From the NCBI GenBank assembly GCA_002900995.3, contig CM035315.1:62001-126000 (forward strand): DNA of 64,000 nt, written 5' to 3'. This DNA comes from Ganoderma boninense (lineage: Eukaryota; Basidiomycota; Agaricomycetes; Polyporales; Polyporaceae). Below are positions 32,617-41,148 of this stretch, piece by piece; position 1 is the first letter of the stretch, and every line of letters begins with the position of its first letter. Under the pieces are notes generated by a model that worked only from the letters and a program-made list of their open reading frames with translations, had not been told where the DNA came from and searched no databases. The translations under genes and the position numbers were made by a program.

Positions 32617-35265
32617 TTATCTTTGGGTGTGACTCCGGGTCCGTTGACTGACTGGCTCATTACCTTCTTCCTCATCAAATAACTCTTCAGCTAGTGAGGA
32701 TTCATTATCCTCCTCATCTGCACTGATGATGTCTGTGTTGCCTATGTCTTGGGCTGGATAGTCTTGATCCATAGACTGGTAATGGTCTTCTATCGTGTCA
32801 ATAGGGTCTGCTGCAAGGTGCTCTAGGTTCTTGTTGGCTGGATGGTATGCCAACAACCTGTATGCAGCAATGCTTTCTCTTGAAACATCCCCATTGAGTT
32901 CTTTCACGATATAGGCCCCATTCCGTGTCTGGCGGACAACCTCGTATGGTCCCAAGTATCGTGGCTTGTGCTTGCGGTTCATCTCCTTTTCTATTGCAGT
33001 ATTGCGAATGAGAACAAGTTCTCCACTTTGGAATGCAGTTTTTCTCAATCTATGAGCAAACCGCTTCTCAAAGTGATCCTTTGATTCGAGTCGGGTCTTG
33101 CGTAAGGCTTCTGCTGCTCTAGCTATATCTTCTGGCTTTCGCTGAAGTTGACGTATGCGAAGCGCCAAAAGATCAGCATGTGGCATATTACTTCTGAAGC
33201 CTTGCACCATAAAGGTTGCTTCTCGCAAGTCCATTGGCAACACAGGATGCACACCATGCAACAGATAGTATGGGCTAAATCCTGTTGACCGCCGGATAGT
33301 TACCCGATCTGCGAATACAGCGTGTGGCAGCAAGCTAGGCCAGTGGTTGACTTGGCCTTCACAAGCTTTTATTAGCCCTTCACGCAGGATAAAGTGACCT
33401 CGCTCTACAACTCCATTGGCTTTTGAGTTGTAGGGTGAAATACGAATATGGGGTATCCCATATTTCTTCATGAGTATTTCAAATGCACCCTTAAACTCAG
33501 GGCCATTGTCGGTCACCACTTGTTCTATCATTCCATACTTGCAAATAACTTGCTCCCAGAAGAACCGAGCTATCTCCTGCGATGATGCAGAGCGGAGTGC
33601 TTTGGCTTCTGATACTCCTGAGAGATCATCTCGACATGCAACTATGCATGTGAAGCTCTGGGCAGTTGGCATATGCATCACGTCAACATATGCCTTGGTG
33701 AATAGGCTTGCTGGGGTTGAGATTGTAAGAGGCACCTCCATCTTTTTGGTGCTTCTTATCTGGCATTCCCGACATGAGCGCACGTGCTGCTGGACGTTGC
33801 TCTGGTAGAATGGCCAGAAAAATCTCTCTTTGACTGTCTTAAATGTTGCCTCTTCACCTCTGTGCCCTAACTTGTTGTGTGCTTCTTCGAGGACTCTCTG
33901 CCTGCTAGGCACATCAAACAGTATCCGTACTGGCATACGGTCAGGATACTGCTTATACATGCAGTTATCCTGCACAAAATACCTCTGGATCTTTTTCAAG
34001 AATTTATGCTGCTGCGTTGGAGTAGCAAACTCCGGCATCTCTGATGTTTGCAGAAATCTAAACATCTGCCGTAGCTTTGCATCTTGTGTCGTGTTTGCAA
34101 ACAGCATTCTTGGATCCCTAGATAAGGTTTCTGTGTCTGTTTGATCAGAGTATGTCTCGTCTTCTTGTGTGTGGCTTGATCCTATAAATAGGGCCACATT
34201 TTCCTTCCATTCATCTTCTTCGTCATACTCAATTATTTCTCCTTCTCCAACTGGTCGCCGAGATAATGCATCAGGTCCTTTATGCCTTGCTGCTGGCACG
34301 TGGATCAACGTATGTGGATACGTTAAGATCTCTGCTATCCAGCGATTGATTACAGCATTCGGCTGTAAGTCTGGAGCTGCTAGCATGCCTTTGATGTACT
34401 TGGCATCGACCTCTATATGCAAATCTTTTACTCCAATTAGATAGAGTCGGCATCGTCGGAGTGCTCGGTAGAGTCCATATAGCTCCAGCTTTGGCTGACT
34501 ATAGTTTGACTCTGTTTTGCCCATTGGGACTGACCCATATCGTGCAGGTCTACGCTTGTTGTTCTCGTCCAGCTGGGATAGGATATATCCTACCGCATAC
34601 TTGCTGGAGTCAACTGACAATATAACTGGCTTTGAGGATGTGTAGTCAATAGGTCGTAATGCGGGTGCAGTTGAGATCAAGTCTTTCATCTCATCAAAGG
34701 CTGCTTGCCGCCGCTCATTCCAGACAAATTCTGTTTTATGTCCGGTAAGCTCTCGTAACGGCTTGACCTTTTGTGAGAAGTCTTTGATCCAAACTCGTAC
34801 TGTTCCGCAGAGACCTAGAAATCCTCGCACTTCCTTGACGGATGTGGGCACTGGCCAGTTGCGGACTTTGTCCACCTTGTCATCTTCTGGGACTCTGCCT
34901 TCAGGTGTGCACTTTTGTCCAACGATAACTACGCTGGGTCTGCAGACTTGTGCTTTCAAGCCTGAGATTCGGATTCCTGCATGGCCAACCCGATGCATAA
35001 TCCTATGCACATCCTGAGCATGCTCCCATATAAAGCGTCTAATCCCTGGGTTATCTTGAAGGACTTCTGGATTCCCATCTTCATCCAGGTAACATGTTTG
35101 AGGACCCTTAATCGGCAGGTCATCAATAAACACATTAGCTGTATGAGGAATCTCATCCTCCAGGATAAATGTCATGCATGCTTGGAACTCTGCAGGAGAG
35201 TTTGTAAAACCCATAGGCATTGATGTTAGCCGGAGCTGCCCCAATGGTGAGTGGAAAGCAGTCAT
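32617..35265 (-). CDS. Pol, C-terminal part: RT active site, RNase H, integrase, basic tail
   Basis: 882 codons. The RT palm contains FIDD (residues 46-49), a variant of the usual YxDD. An RNase H-like domain follows (VILSVDSSKYAVGYIL near 214-230, catalytic-type acidic residues). Integrase has an HHCC zinc site (HNKLGH at 463-468 with CRECQ at about 498-502) and a DDE core with Asp in VDVMHM (528), Asp in VTDNGPEF (586) and Glu in VVERGHF (621). A C-terminal chromatin- or DNA-binding-like region with PRYLGPYEVVRQTRNGAYIV closes the protein. It is the continuation of the ORF at 35269-36057, separated only by an in-frame TGA. Confidence 0.95.
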   Translation of the reverse strand: MTAFHSPLGQLRLTSMPMGFTNSPAEFQACMTFILEDEIPHTANVFIDDLPIKGPQTCYLDEDGNPEVLQDNPGIRRFIWEHAQDVHRIMHRVGHAGIRISGLKAQVCRPSVVIVGQKCTPEGRVPEDDKVDKVRNWPVPTSVKEVRGFLGLCGTVRVWIKDFSQKVKPLRELTGHKTEFVWNERRQAAFDEMKDLISTAPALRPIDYTSSKPVILSVDSSKYAVGYILSQLDENNKRRPARYGSVPMGKTESNYSQPKLELYGLYRALRRCRLYLIGVKDLHIEVDAKYIKGMLAAPDLQPNAVINRWIAEILTYPHTLIHVPAARHKGPDALSRRPVGEGEIIEYDEEDEWKENVALFIGSSHTQEDETYSDQTDTETLSRDPRMLFANTTQDAKLRQMFRFLQTSEMPEFATPTQQHKFLKKIQRYFVQDNCMYKQYPDRMPVRILFDVPSRQRVLEEAHNKLGHRGEEATFKTVKERFFWPFYQSNVQQHVRSCRECQIRSTKKMEVPLTISTPASLFTKAYVDVMHMPTAQSFTCIVACRDDLSGVSEAKALRSASSQEIARFFWEQVICKYGMIEQVVTDNGPEFKGAFEILMKKYGIPHIRISPYNSKANGVVERGHFILREGLIKACEGQVNHWPSLLPHAVFADRVTIRRSTGFSPYYLLHGVHPVLPMDLREATFMVQGFRSNMPHADLLALRIRQLQRKPEDIARAAEALRKTRLESKDHFEKRFAHRLRKTAFQSGELVLIRNTAIEKEMNRKHKPRYLGPYEVVRQTRNGAYIVKELNGDVSRESIAAYRLLAYHPANKNLEHLAADPIDTIEDHYQSMDQDYPAQDIGNTDIISADEEDNESSLAEELFDEEEGNEPVSQRTRSHTQR

Positions 35266-35268
35266 GTC

Positions 35269-36057
35269 TCAGCTAATTGGGTCAAGCTTTCGCCCATCAA
35301 ATGCCCAGAACAGGTCAAAGACAGTATAGCACTGTCTGCCTGCAAATGGTTCTACAAAGTCATCGAGGATCGGCGGTAGTCCTGCTTCTCGAATTGTGAT
35401 GCTATTCAACTTTTGAAGGTCATGCACAAGTCGTAGCTTTCCGTTCTTCTTTAGAACGCAAAACCATCTTGAGCGATATGATGACTGGCATCGCTCATAG
35501 ACTCCTGCCTCTAGTTTCTCTCGTAAGAGACCAATTACTTCATCCCTTATTCCTGGTGGCACTGGAATATTCTTTTCCATCCACGGTGTATGCGGAATAG
35601 TTGGAATGATGTATGGAGAGAAGTAATCTTCTCTAAACGATCCTCTGTCTGCTTCAGTGAATGCAAGGACATTCTCGTTTATCTGAAAGATGTGTTGAAA
35701 CAGCTTCTCTTCTTCGGGCCATAAATATCTATCTTCGTTGAGCTTCATTCCATCTATGCACTCTTTTGTGAGCTTAGCAGTGGGAATGAACTCAGGAGGA
35801 TGGCAGGTAAGGGGTGATAGGCTGATAAGCGGATCTTCAGGGAACTGTCTAGTTACCCTGGCCCCTTCCGGGAACAGTCCCGGTACTGGCTTGACTTGCT
35901 GTGCAACAGGTTTGTATCGGCTGCCCAATACTTTTGCACAGCTCATCTCCATCCCACTTGGGTGCCCGTTGAAGCTTGTTTCATCATCTTTGAACCATGG
36001 CACATCAACTAGCCACTCATCATCTTCAAAGTAGAGCTCCATATCATATGGCTCCAT
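35269..36057 (-). CDS. Pol, N-terminal part: fingers/palm of reverse transcriptase, ends at in-frame TGA
   Basis: 262 residues. An acidic N-terminal linker (MEPYDMELYFEDDEWLVDV) leads into the start of the reverse transcriptase: WFCVLKKNGKLRLVHDLQKLN, then YTVFDLFWAFDGRKLDPIS with a catalytic-type Asp in TVFDLF. The TGA at 35271-35269 sits where close relatives probably have Arg (CGA); the next codon and ATG at 35265 continue the same frame. The change is a C-to-T transition at a CpG. Unless suppressed, it truncates Pol before the FIDD active site. Confidence 0.9.
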   Translation of the reverse strand: MEPYDMELYFEDDEWLVDVPWFKDDETSFNGHPSGMEMSCAKVLGSRYKPVAQQVKPVPGLFPEGARVTRQFPEDPLISLSPLTCHPPEFIPTAKLTKECIDGMKLNEDRYLWPEEEKLFQHIFQINENVLAFTEADRGSFREDYFSPYIIPTIPHTPWMEKNIPVPPGIRDEVIGLLREKLEAGVYERCQSSYRSRWFCVLKKNGKLRLVHDLQKLNSITIREAGLPPILDDFVEPFAGRQCYTVFDLFWAFDGRKLDPIS

Positions 36058-36373
36058 CTTTGACTTGAGCGGTTGATGTTGTGTTGGACGTCTAGTTAGA
36101 GTAATGTGCTTGGGGGTTTTAATAGTCTCAAACTATTAACTGTTGCCAGTTTAACGTCGTAGCAGGGACAAAGCACTGTTACTCTAGCTTCCGTCGCCCC
36201 ACAGTTCTCGATAAACACCTCCTGTGTGTGCAACTAGCACACTAATCTCCTGGTCTTGTAGACGGTCAGTGGTATATCATTCAGCTTTTTAGCTTAATTG
36301 AAACCTTAGCACGCCGTAAGCCTGACCTCCGTATCACGTGCTTTGGATCCAATGAGCATTAAAGCTTTTCTGA

Positions 36374-36649
36374 TTATCCACTTGGTTCCGTCAATGGGTA
36401 ATCCGTCAATGGTTCAGGATGCAGGAGTGCATTGTGTTTAGTTTGTGTTCCAAACATTGACCGCTTTTGCTCCTGCTTGTGCTTTGCATTGCTATGCTTG
36501 CATGCCTGAATCATTCGCTGGATTACAGCTTTTCGTGAACCAGACTGCTTCTTCTTCTTCTTGTGAAGCAGTCGCGCTGCTGTGCTCTTCCGCTTCTTCT
36601 CCGCTTGTTCAATGGCGGCTAGCCTTGCTTCAAGAGTGGGGTCCTTCAT
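36374..36649 (-). CDS. Small basic ORF with its own HSE/TATA promoter, inside the retrotransposon
   Basis: 91 residues, very Lys-rich in the centre (HKKKKKQSGSRK), no recognised family; possibly nucleic-acid-binding. In the sense direction it is preceded by HSE-type repeats (36788-36766, five units, and 36738-36726) and a TATATAAA (36690-36683) about 35 bases before the ATG. It lies between gag-pro and pol. It may be an accessory gene of the element or the edge of an older nested insertion. Confidence 0.4.
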   Translation of the reverse strand: MKDPTLEARLAAIEQAEKKRKSTAARLLHKKKKKQSGSRKAVIQRMIQACKHSNAKHKQEQKRSMFGTQTKHNALLHPEPLTDYPLTEPSG

Positions 36650-36682
36650 CTTTGGACACCCTCCAAGGCTCCCTTTGCAGCA

Positions 36683-36788
36683 TTTATATATGTATGCTGC
36701 AGCTTCACCGGGATATTCTGTGCCATTCTGGAAGGTTCTGGCACCTTCGATGGATTATGTAATCCTTCCAGAATATTCCAGAATTTTC
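36683..36788 (-). promoter_or_regulatory. HSE repeats and TATA box upstream of the small basic ORF
   Basis: TTC-GAA-TTC-GAA-TTC with 2-base spacing at 36766-36788 and TTC-GAA-TTC at 36726-36738, then TATATAAA on the minus strand at 36683-36690. It repeats the LTR layout (HSE, TATA, then transcript) with otherwise different sequence. Confidence 0.55.
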
Positions 36789-36899
36789 TCCGATTTTTCC
36801 GCCATTTTCTGGGATTTTTGGGGGCATTTTCTGGCCTATCCCAGCCTTTTTGGGAGGTTATTGGCCATATTTTAGCTCCAATTACCCATTTTCGCATCG

Positions 36900-39420
36900 T
36901 TTAGTCCCGAAATGGGGCTATCCCAGGGTTATCCAGCTTATGCAAGCTTAGATAATGTCAATAGCACCCCTATTTGGTGTATCGACCCTGGACGATGCTC
37001 AGGACAACTGTTTTGGGCATGCCGACCTTAGGCGTCACGTATGACTGCCGTTTTCGGAGTCCCGACCCTGGGAGGTTGGTATGCCTTCCGTTTTGGGCCT
37101 TGTTGCCCTTCTGGCTGGGGGCACGTGACCCTGCTCGTCACATGTCCTTCGGACCGGATGCCGTTATCTAATCTCCCGGCCCGTGCTCCGGTTATCGCGG
37201 CTGCAACGCTCCGCGGGCGCCTTTTCTCGTCCTGGCGATGGCATGGTCATGCCGCCAGGGCGCTTGGGCGCTACTTGGGCGCTTAATCGCCCGTTTTGGC
37301 TGGCACTGCTGTGCCAGCGCACGTCTCGTCTTCCCGTCGCCTCGCCTCTCTTCCTCCGGCTCTCTGGCTGCTCTCGACCTCGTCCTCGACCTTGGAGCAC
37401 CCTCTGGCGACCCTCGATCGCGTCCTGGGCCCTCAAGTGGTCCTCTGGTGGCCCTCAAGAGGCCTGGAGACCGGTGGGACCGGGATCTGCGGCCCCTCAA
37501 CGCGTTGGGGTCGCGTTGGGACGGGTCTTGGGCTCTCAGGTGAGCCCCTCTCTCTCTTTTTCTCTCTCTTCTCTTTTCGCATTCTGGGACCTGGGGCTGT
37601 GTGCCAACGCACACAAGCCTCCTCCCTGCAGCTCTTTGGCCCGGCGGCGCGGTCTCCTGCCTGCGCAGTCGCTCAATAGCGACTCGAGGCCCCTCGGACG
37701 CGTCCAATGACGCGTCCTCGACGTCTGGGTGTCGGACGGCGCTGTGCGTACGCGTCCTGTGCGCGTGCGCCCGCACTTGTCCGGCGCTCTCGTTCTGGCA
37801 GCTCAACAGCTGCCAGACTCTTTTTTGTCTCCGGCCGCGTCCAATGACGCGGCCTTCTATTGCTCTCGTCGCCGCGTCCAATGACGCGGCTCCAGCTTTT
37901 CTCCGTTTGCGCACCCGGCATGGTGCGGTCATCGGCGCGCCCAGCATAGCGCAGTGCGTCTAACGACGCTTCGCTAGCTGTTTGTTGGGGGCGGACTCAG
38001 GCCTCGGGCATAGGTGAGCCCTTCCCCTCCTTCTTTTTCTCTCTTCTTCTGCATTTTGGGACCGGCTCTGGCGCACCAACGTGCTGCCGCCTGGTCCACT
38101 CCCTTCCTGGTCGCTTCAACAGCGATCCAGGGCCTTGGGCACACCCAACGGTGTGTCCTTGATGTGGCGCGGGCCTCGGGCAGCGCTGCACGTGTGCATC
38201 TCGCACGCGTGCCGCTGCGCTGCCCTCATGCTCGGTGTTCGGTCCGAGGACCCGGTAAACCTTACGCGGGCTAGTAGTCGACATCAAATCCGCATGTTCG
38301 GACCGATGTCCTGCTTGCCTGGCGTGGTACACGTGCGCTCTCCTGGCGCTCGGGTCCTCCCGGCTCAACAGCCGCGCTTCTCCGGCTGCGTCCGACGACG
38401 CAGCCCTTTCTCTTTTCTCCGCTTTGCCGTGTCCAGTGACATGGCTTCTAGTGCGCCCGGCATGGCGCTGTGCGTCCATTGACGCAGGACTTGGTTCCGT
38501 ATGCCACGCAGTGTGTGGCTTTGTGCGCTGGCGAGTGTGTTGATGTAGGGTGGTGTCTCCTGTATGAAGGGGTTGTTGCAATGACATGTCTTGCCCCCTC
38601 CCACCCTTGTTCGTGTGCTTCAACAGGGCTGTCTGCCTGCTTCAAGCACCTCGCCTTCTTCAAGCTCTCCCCGTGCTTCCTCGTGGATGGCTGCAAGTGC
38701 GTTGGTGTCCTGGTCGTGGCTTGTCTTGTCCACGATGGTTGCGTCTATCTCCTTATTGTCCTCGTAGTGGACAGGAGAGTATGCTGGTGGCTCCGGAGAC
38801 TCCTGGTGAGTCTCGACCCTTTCTTCTAGCCCTGCCGCCTGTACTTCGAGTGGTGCGAAGGTGTAATCTCTTCTCTGGTGAGATTTTCTTCTTTTTCCAC
38901 CCTTGGCTTGGTTTTGGAAGCTTTTCAGCTGCGTCACTGTTGACGCTGCTGACTGGTCCAACCCAATCCTCTTGCGTCGAGGTGGTTGGAGAGAGGTGCA
39001 GTACCTTTGTACTGCTGGGTGCCAGACCCGTCTCTGCCGTACTCGCTTCTTCGAGTGCGGGACGTGCATCTGCGACTCTGCGCACTGGTGCATGGCTGGG
39101 GAGGCTTCGTCCTCCACCCTGCTATCAGGGTCCCCCTTTTATCCTCTCAGATGTCCTTCTCTTGGACATTCCAGCACATTCTTGAACCTTCGGGCTCCTT
39201 CTTGAGCCGTCGGGTAGCTTCCGGGATGGTCGAGTGCCCTCTAGGGCTGTTCCTCGGGCACGCTCGTGCTCTCTCGAGGTTTCTCGAACCACTCGCCATT
39301 GCAGTGCACTGACTGCTTTTCTATCGTACAAGGCGTGGCTATGGGTCAAACTAGGGGCCCTTCAGACGCAACCCGGCCCCTCACTTCTCGTACAGAAGGC
39401 CGAACCAAGACTCTCTTTCA
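36900..39420 (-). other. GC-rich non-coding segment inside the retrotransposon, LTR-like plan, hairpin array
   Basis: No convincing coding potential; GC content is much higher than in the surrounding element. In the sense (minus) direction it starts with a short HSE (39191-39179: TTC-GAA-TTC), then a TATA-like GATAAAA near 39143-39137, then about 1.7 kb packed with hairpins. Part of it is a diverged tandem duplication: units starting AGGTGAGCCC at about 37539 and 38011, each followed by a CT-rich tract, a CATTYTGGGACC motif and CCAACGYRC. This may be an old LTR or leader of a nested element, or sequence captured by the host element. Confidence 0.45.
37668..38486. repeat. Array of hairpins with recurrent CAAT/CAAC-like loop
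   Basis: Hairpins with stem, loop, stem at: 37667-37684 (loop CAAT), 37696-37717 (CAAT, 9 bp), 37794-37817 (CAAC, 10 bp), 37833-37854 (CAAT, 9 bp), 37871-37890 (CAAT, 8 bp), 37956-37969 (TAAC), about 38109-38128 (TCAAC), 38137-38158 (CAAC), 38361-38374 (CAAC), 38384-38405 (CGAC, 9 bp), 38426-38445 (CAGT) and 38471-38486 (CATT). Stems differ in sequence but stay complementary, while the loop and the closing GTC/GAC or GCT/AGC bases recur. Confidence 0.75.
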
Positions 39421-39457
39421 CTTACTGCAGCGCTTTACCCTCCATCTTGGGGGGTCT

Positions 39458-40576
39458 TCAGAAGCTGTAGACGGGGTGCATCCGAGGAGTTTCACCGTAG
39501 CCGACCCCACTTTTGAGGGCACGGTGAAGCGACTGGATGGCTGCTTTGATGACGACCCGGTCGGCCTTGTTCCAATACTTGGGGGGCCGAGTAAGGAGTA
39601 GCTCGAGGTTGGCGGCCTCAGCTCCTCGCAGTGCCAGGTTGGCACGGTCTGGGAAGGGGTCGTCTGCCATGTCGTTCATGGCTTCGTTAGACGAGGCACC
39701 GTGGGTGCGGAGGTTGTACCGAGGCGTAGCAGGCCTAGTAAGTTCTCCGTCTTCATCACCCATATCCTCGTCCTCGCTGGTATCGAGTTCATCGACATTG
39801 ATGATCTCGTGGTCCTGCTCTCCGCCTGTGGCAAGGGCGCTGACAAGAGCAGGGACTTCGTCGGGCTCAGGAGTAGCTGGGTACTGCAACTCCATATACT
39901 CCAGTTCGTCTTCATCATTCTTCTCTTCTCCGGTGGCGTTGACTGGTGCTTCTTCATCGGCAGTCTCGGGGGTTCTCTCCGGTATCCCATAGGGTGGAGG
40001 AGTGTTCACCACTGAAGTGGCTAACACTTGCACCAATGCCTCAGTGAGTGCGATCACGAGTGCTTTTGCAAACATGAGCGACTCACCCGAGCTCTCTCCA
40101 ACAGGCGTGACTCTGCCTGCAAGGTTCTCGGCCCTAGCCTGCTCAATCATTGCGGCGACGAGAGGCGGCGGGGAGGGAGGTGCTGGGATGTGGTACGACG
40201 GTATGCCTATAGCCATATCCATGCTCACTGGTGTTGCAGCTGGGACAGGCAGCGGCGGCGGAGAGGGAGGAGCGGAGACGTGAGGCACCTCCTCAAAGAA
40301 GAGGACACCATGTCCGTAGCGGGTACGATTGCCGATGAATAGGTCGGTGTCCCCAGTGACGTACATGTCGACCCTCTGGCTAGGGTCCCAGGGACTGACC
40401 ATATTCTCCGCTGTGTAGACGTTGTCGGCCTGGATAGCGAGTGCACCTTCCTCCCGGATGAGAGGCTCGCTCGAGTTGGAGTTGACCATGTTGCAGATGT
40501 GACTGAACCGGTCAGGGTGCGTAGGAGGAGGGAGTAGGGTGAGGACGGTTTGGGGGGTGATGCTGAGCTGCGGCAT
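39458..40576 (-). CDS. Accessory ORF of the retrotransposon (or nested element), acidic/Pro-rich, unknown function
   Basis: 372 residues. The N-terminal ~120 residues look globular (VTGDTDLFIGNRTRYGHGVL). Pro-rich stretches follow (APPSPPPL twice), then an acidic region (VDELDTSEDEDMGDEDGE) and a basic C-terminal part (PRYNLRTHG, YWNKADRVVIKAAIQS). No retroviral Gag, Pol or Env hallmark is visible and I do not recognise the family. It lies between gag-pro and pol with the same polarity, preceded by an AT-rich spacer and followed by the GC-rich hairpin segment. An intact frame over 1.1 kb suggests recent function. Confidence 0.6.
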   Translation of the reverse strand: MPQLSITPQTVLTLLPPPTHPDRFSHICNMVNSNSSEPLIREEGALAIQADNVYTAENMVSPWDPSQRVDMYVTGDTDLFIGNRTRYGHGVLFFEEVPHVSAPPSPPPLPVPAATPVSMDMAIGIPSYHIPAPPSPPPLVAAMIEQARAENLAGRVTPVGESSGESLMFAKALVIALTEALVQVLATSVVNTPPPYGIPERTPETADEEAPVNATGEEKNDEDELEYMELQYPATPEPDEVPALVSALATGGEQDHEIINVDELDTSEDEDMGDEDGELTRPATPRYNLRTHGASSNEAMNDMADDPFPDRANLALRGAEAANLELLLTRPPKYWNKADRVVIKAAIQSLHRALKSGVGYGETPRMHPVYSF

Positions 40577-41148
40577 GCTGGCTGATGATGGAGTATGACA
40601 GTTTTTCTCCTCCCCTCCTGTCCTTGTGTTGGTTCCTTTTAATCTCTCTCCTATGTCGGCTTGTCTGCTGAGGTTTGCAGATATTTGTCTTCTTCTGCTC
40701 CTTTCCAGGTGGTTCTTCGGCTCTCTAGGTGGTTCTCCAGATTTTCTTGATCTGGTTCTAATCTAAGTATGGTTAAGTAGCAGTACTAACTCATTTTAGT
40801 TAGTCTACTAGTCTTAACCATTCTTAGATAGCTTGACAGGTGTATAGCTTTGCTCTAAGGGCTAGGTTCTGGATCCAGTGGGGCCTTTTGCTGTGCTTGT
40901 AGATCCAATGACTTCAAAATGGGGTATTTAGACTATTAAGCTTTTGGCTATTAAGCTTAATAGCTGCCTTTATATCTTTTACTAGTGCTGTTTTTATTCA
41001 AGTCAATCACAGTATTATATTATTATAACAATGGTGTTATAACAATAAACACTTGATCAACTTGAAGCTGTATTGAGTCCCATAAATATTTCTATGCACA
41101 AAGATTTATCTTTTGTGCTTGAGTCAAGTGTATCTTTGGCTGATACAA
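40577..41148. other. AT-rich spacer inside the retrotransposon
   Basis: Between the 372-residue ORF and gag-pro. It is AT-rich, rich in CTATTAAGCTTTT-like motifs, and no open frame is supported. It may contain the promoter of the accessory ORF. Confidence 0.5.

Noticed and set aside
37164..39185. Long Arg/Pro-rich frames in the GC-rich segment of the retrotransposon
   Set aside because: Frames occur on both strands across hairpin-rich DNA, with no domain and repeat-driven composition.
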